Below are positions 5,988 through 6,337 of a stretch of DNA of 6,337 nt, piece by piece. This DNA comes from Thiobacillus sp. (GTDB taxonomy: Bacteria; Pseudomonadota; Gammaproteobacteria; Burkholderiales; Thiobacillaceae), in the NCBI GenBank assembly GCA_011391285.1, contig JAABQU010000029.1, positions 1 to 6,337 on the forward strand, written 5' to 3'. Made by a program: the position numbers and the translations under genes. How positions within the stretch are numbered: position 1 is the stretch's first letter; each line of letters starts with the position of its first letter. The notes beneath the pieces are model-generated. The model was not told the DNA's origin. It was given only the letters and a program-made list of their open reading frames with translations, and ran no database searches.

Positions 5988-6337
5988 TCAAGCGGCCAGC
6001 GTCATCTTCGACACGCGGCGGTCCTGCAACACCTTTTCCTTGCACTCGCCCTGCTTGGCCACCAGCGTGGCCAGCGTGACGTTGTCCAGGTAATCGTAGA
6101 TATGGGCATTGAGCCCCGTCCACAAGTCGTGCGTCAGGCAGCGGTGTTCGTCGTGGCAGTTTTCCTTGCCGCCGCACTGGGTCGCATCGATGGGTTCATC
6201 GACCGCGCGGATGATGTCGGCCACGGTGACGTCGGCAAGCGGCCGCGCGAGGTAGTAGCCGCCGCCGGGACCGCGCACGCTTTCGACCAGCTCGTGACGG
6301 CGCAGGCGGCTGAACAGCTGCTCCAGATACGACAGGG
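5988..6337 (-). CDS. iscR: Rrf2-family [2Fe-2S] transcriptional regulator IscR (partial, 5' end outside window)
   Basis: This is the C-terminal 115 residues of IscR, the DNA-binding regulator that binds a [2Fe-2S] cluster and represses its own isc operon when clusters are plentiful. The window edge cuts the gene. The first visible residues, LSYLEQLFSRLRR, match the recognition-helix part of the winged-helix domain and correspond to about residue 39 of E. coli IscR. The wing follows (VRGPGGGYYL), then the dimerisation helix. The cluster-binding motif is C-x5-C-x5-C-x2-H (QCGGKENC...RCLTH), at positions equivalent to E. coli C92, C98, C104 and H107, so cluster sensing should be intact. The tail carries one additional Cys (QGEC) that I do not recognise as a ligand. 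The gene ends with TGA 22 nt before iscS, in the usual first position of the operon. About 38 N-terminal residues and the promoter lie beyond 6337. Confidence 0.96.
   Translation of the reverse strand, partial: LSYLEQLFSRLRRHELVESVRGPGGGYYLARPLADVTVADIIRAVDEPIDATQCGGKENCHDEHRCLTHDLWTGLNAHIYDYLDNVTLATLVAKQGECKEKVLQDRRVSKMTLAA

Noticed and set aside
5231..6079. Plus-strand open frame (282 codons) opposite iscS and the end of iscR
   Set aside because: Shadow of iscS; no motif, and iscS is intact with all catalytic residues.

Overview
The window holds most of an isc (iron-sulfur cluster) operon, read entirely from the minus strand, so transcription runs from right to left. The gene set and order (iscR-iscS-iscU-iscA-hscB-hscA-[extra gene]-fdx-iscX) is the classical proteobacterial ISC housekeeping operon. 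The protein sequences are close to those of gamma- and betaproteobacteria: the catalytic and ligand residues of IscU, IscA and Fdx fall at the same residue numbers as in E. coli, and those of IscS are shifted by two. The DNA is clearly GC-rich by eye, with GC-rich third positions and long shadow frames. Together this suggests a high-GC betaproteobacterium; a finer placement is not supported by the sequence alone.

Layout from transcription start to end (right to left): iscR, truncated by the window edge at 6337 (sensor and regulator); iscS 4757-5965 (cysteine desulfurase); iscU 4348-4734 (scaffold); iscA 4021-4344 (A-type carrier); a 78-nt gap with an unusual repeat and inverted repeat; hscB 3415-3942 (J-protein); hscA 1552-3414 (Hsp70); a DUF3050-like gene 771-1544; fdx 415-753 ([2Fe-2S] ferredoxin); iscX 219-413. 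Most junctions are 0-22 nt, so the genes very likely form one transcription unit. The promoter region upstream of iscR lies outside the window.

How the genes work together: IscS supplies sulfur as persulfide. Fdx supplies electrons. IscX probably acts as an iron-binding modulator of IscS. The cluster is built on IscU, HscB and HscA release it in an ATP-dependent step, IscA helps deliver it to targets, and IscR reads cluster status and adjusts operon expression.

The departure from the textbook operon is the gene between hscA and fdx. It encodes a 257-residue protein that looks like the DUF3050 family. It has the helix pattern and His/Glu/Asp content of heme-oxygenase-like (TenA/PqqC/diiron oxidase) proteins. 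It is not part of the canonical ISC machinery and is the best candidate here for undescribed biology.

Downstream of iscX (1-218) I see no supportable gene. This stretch holds a perfect 18-bp palindrome (31-48) and a GC-rich hairpin (162-182) without a U-tract.
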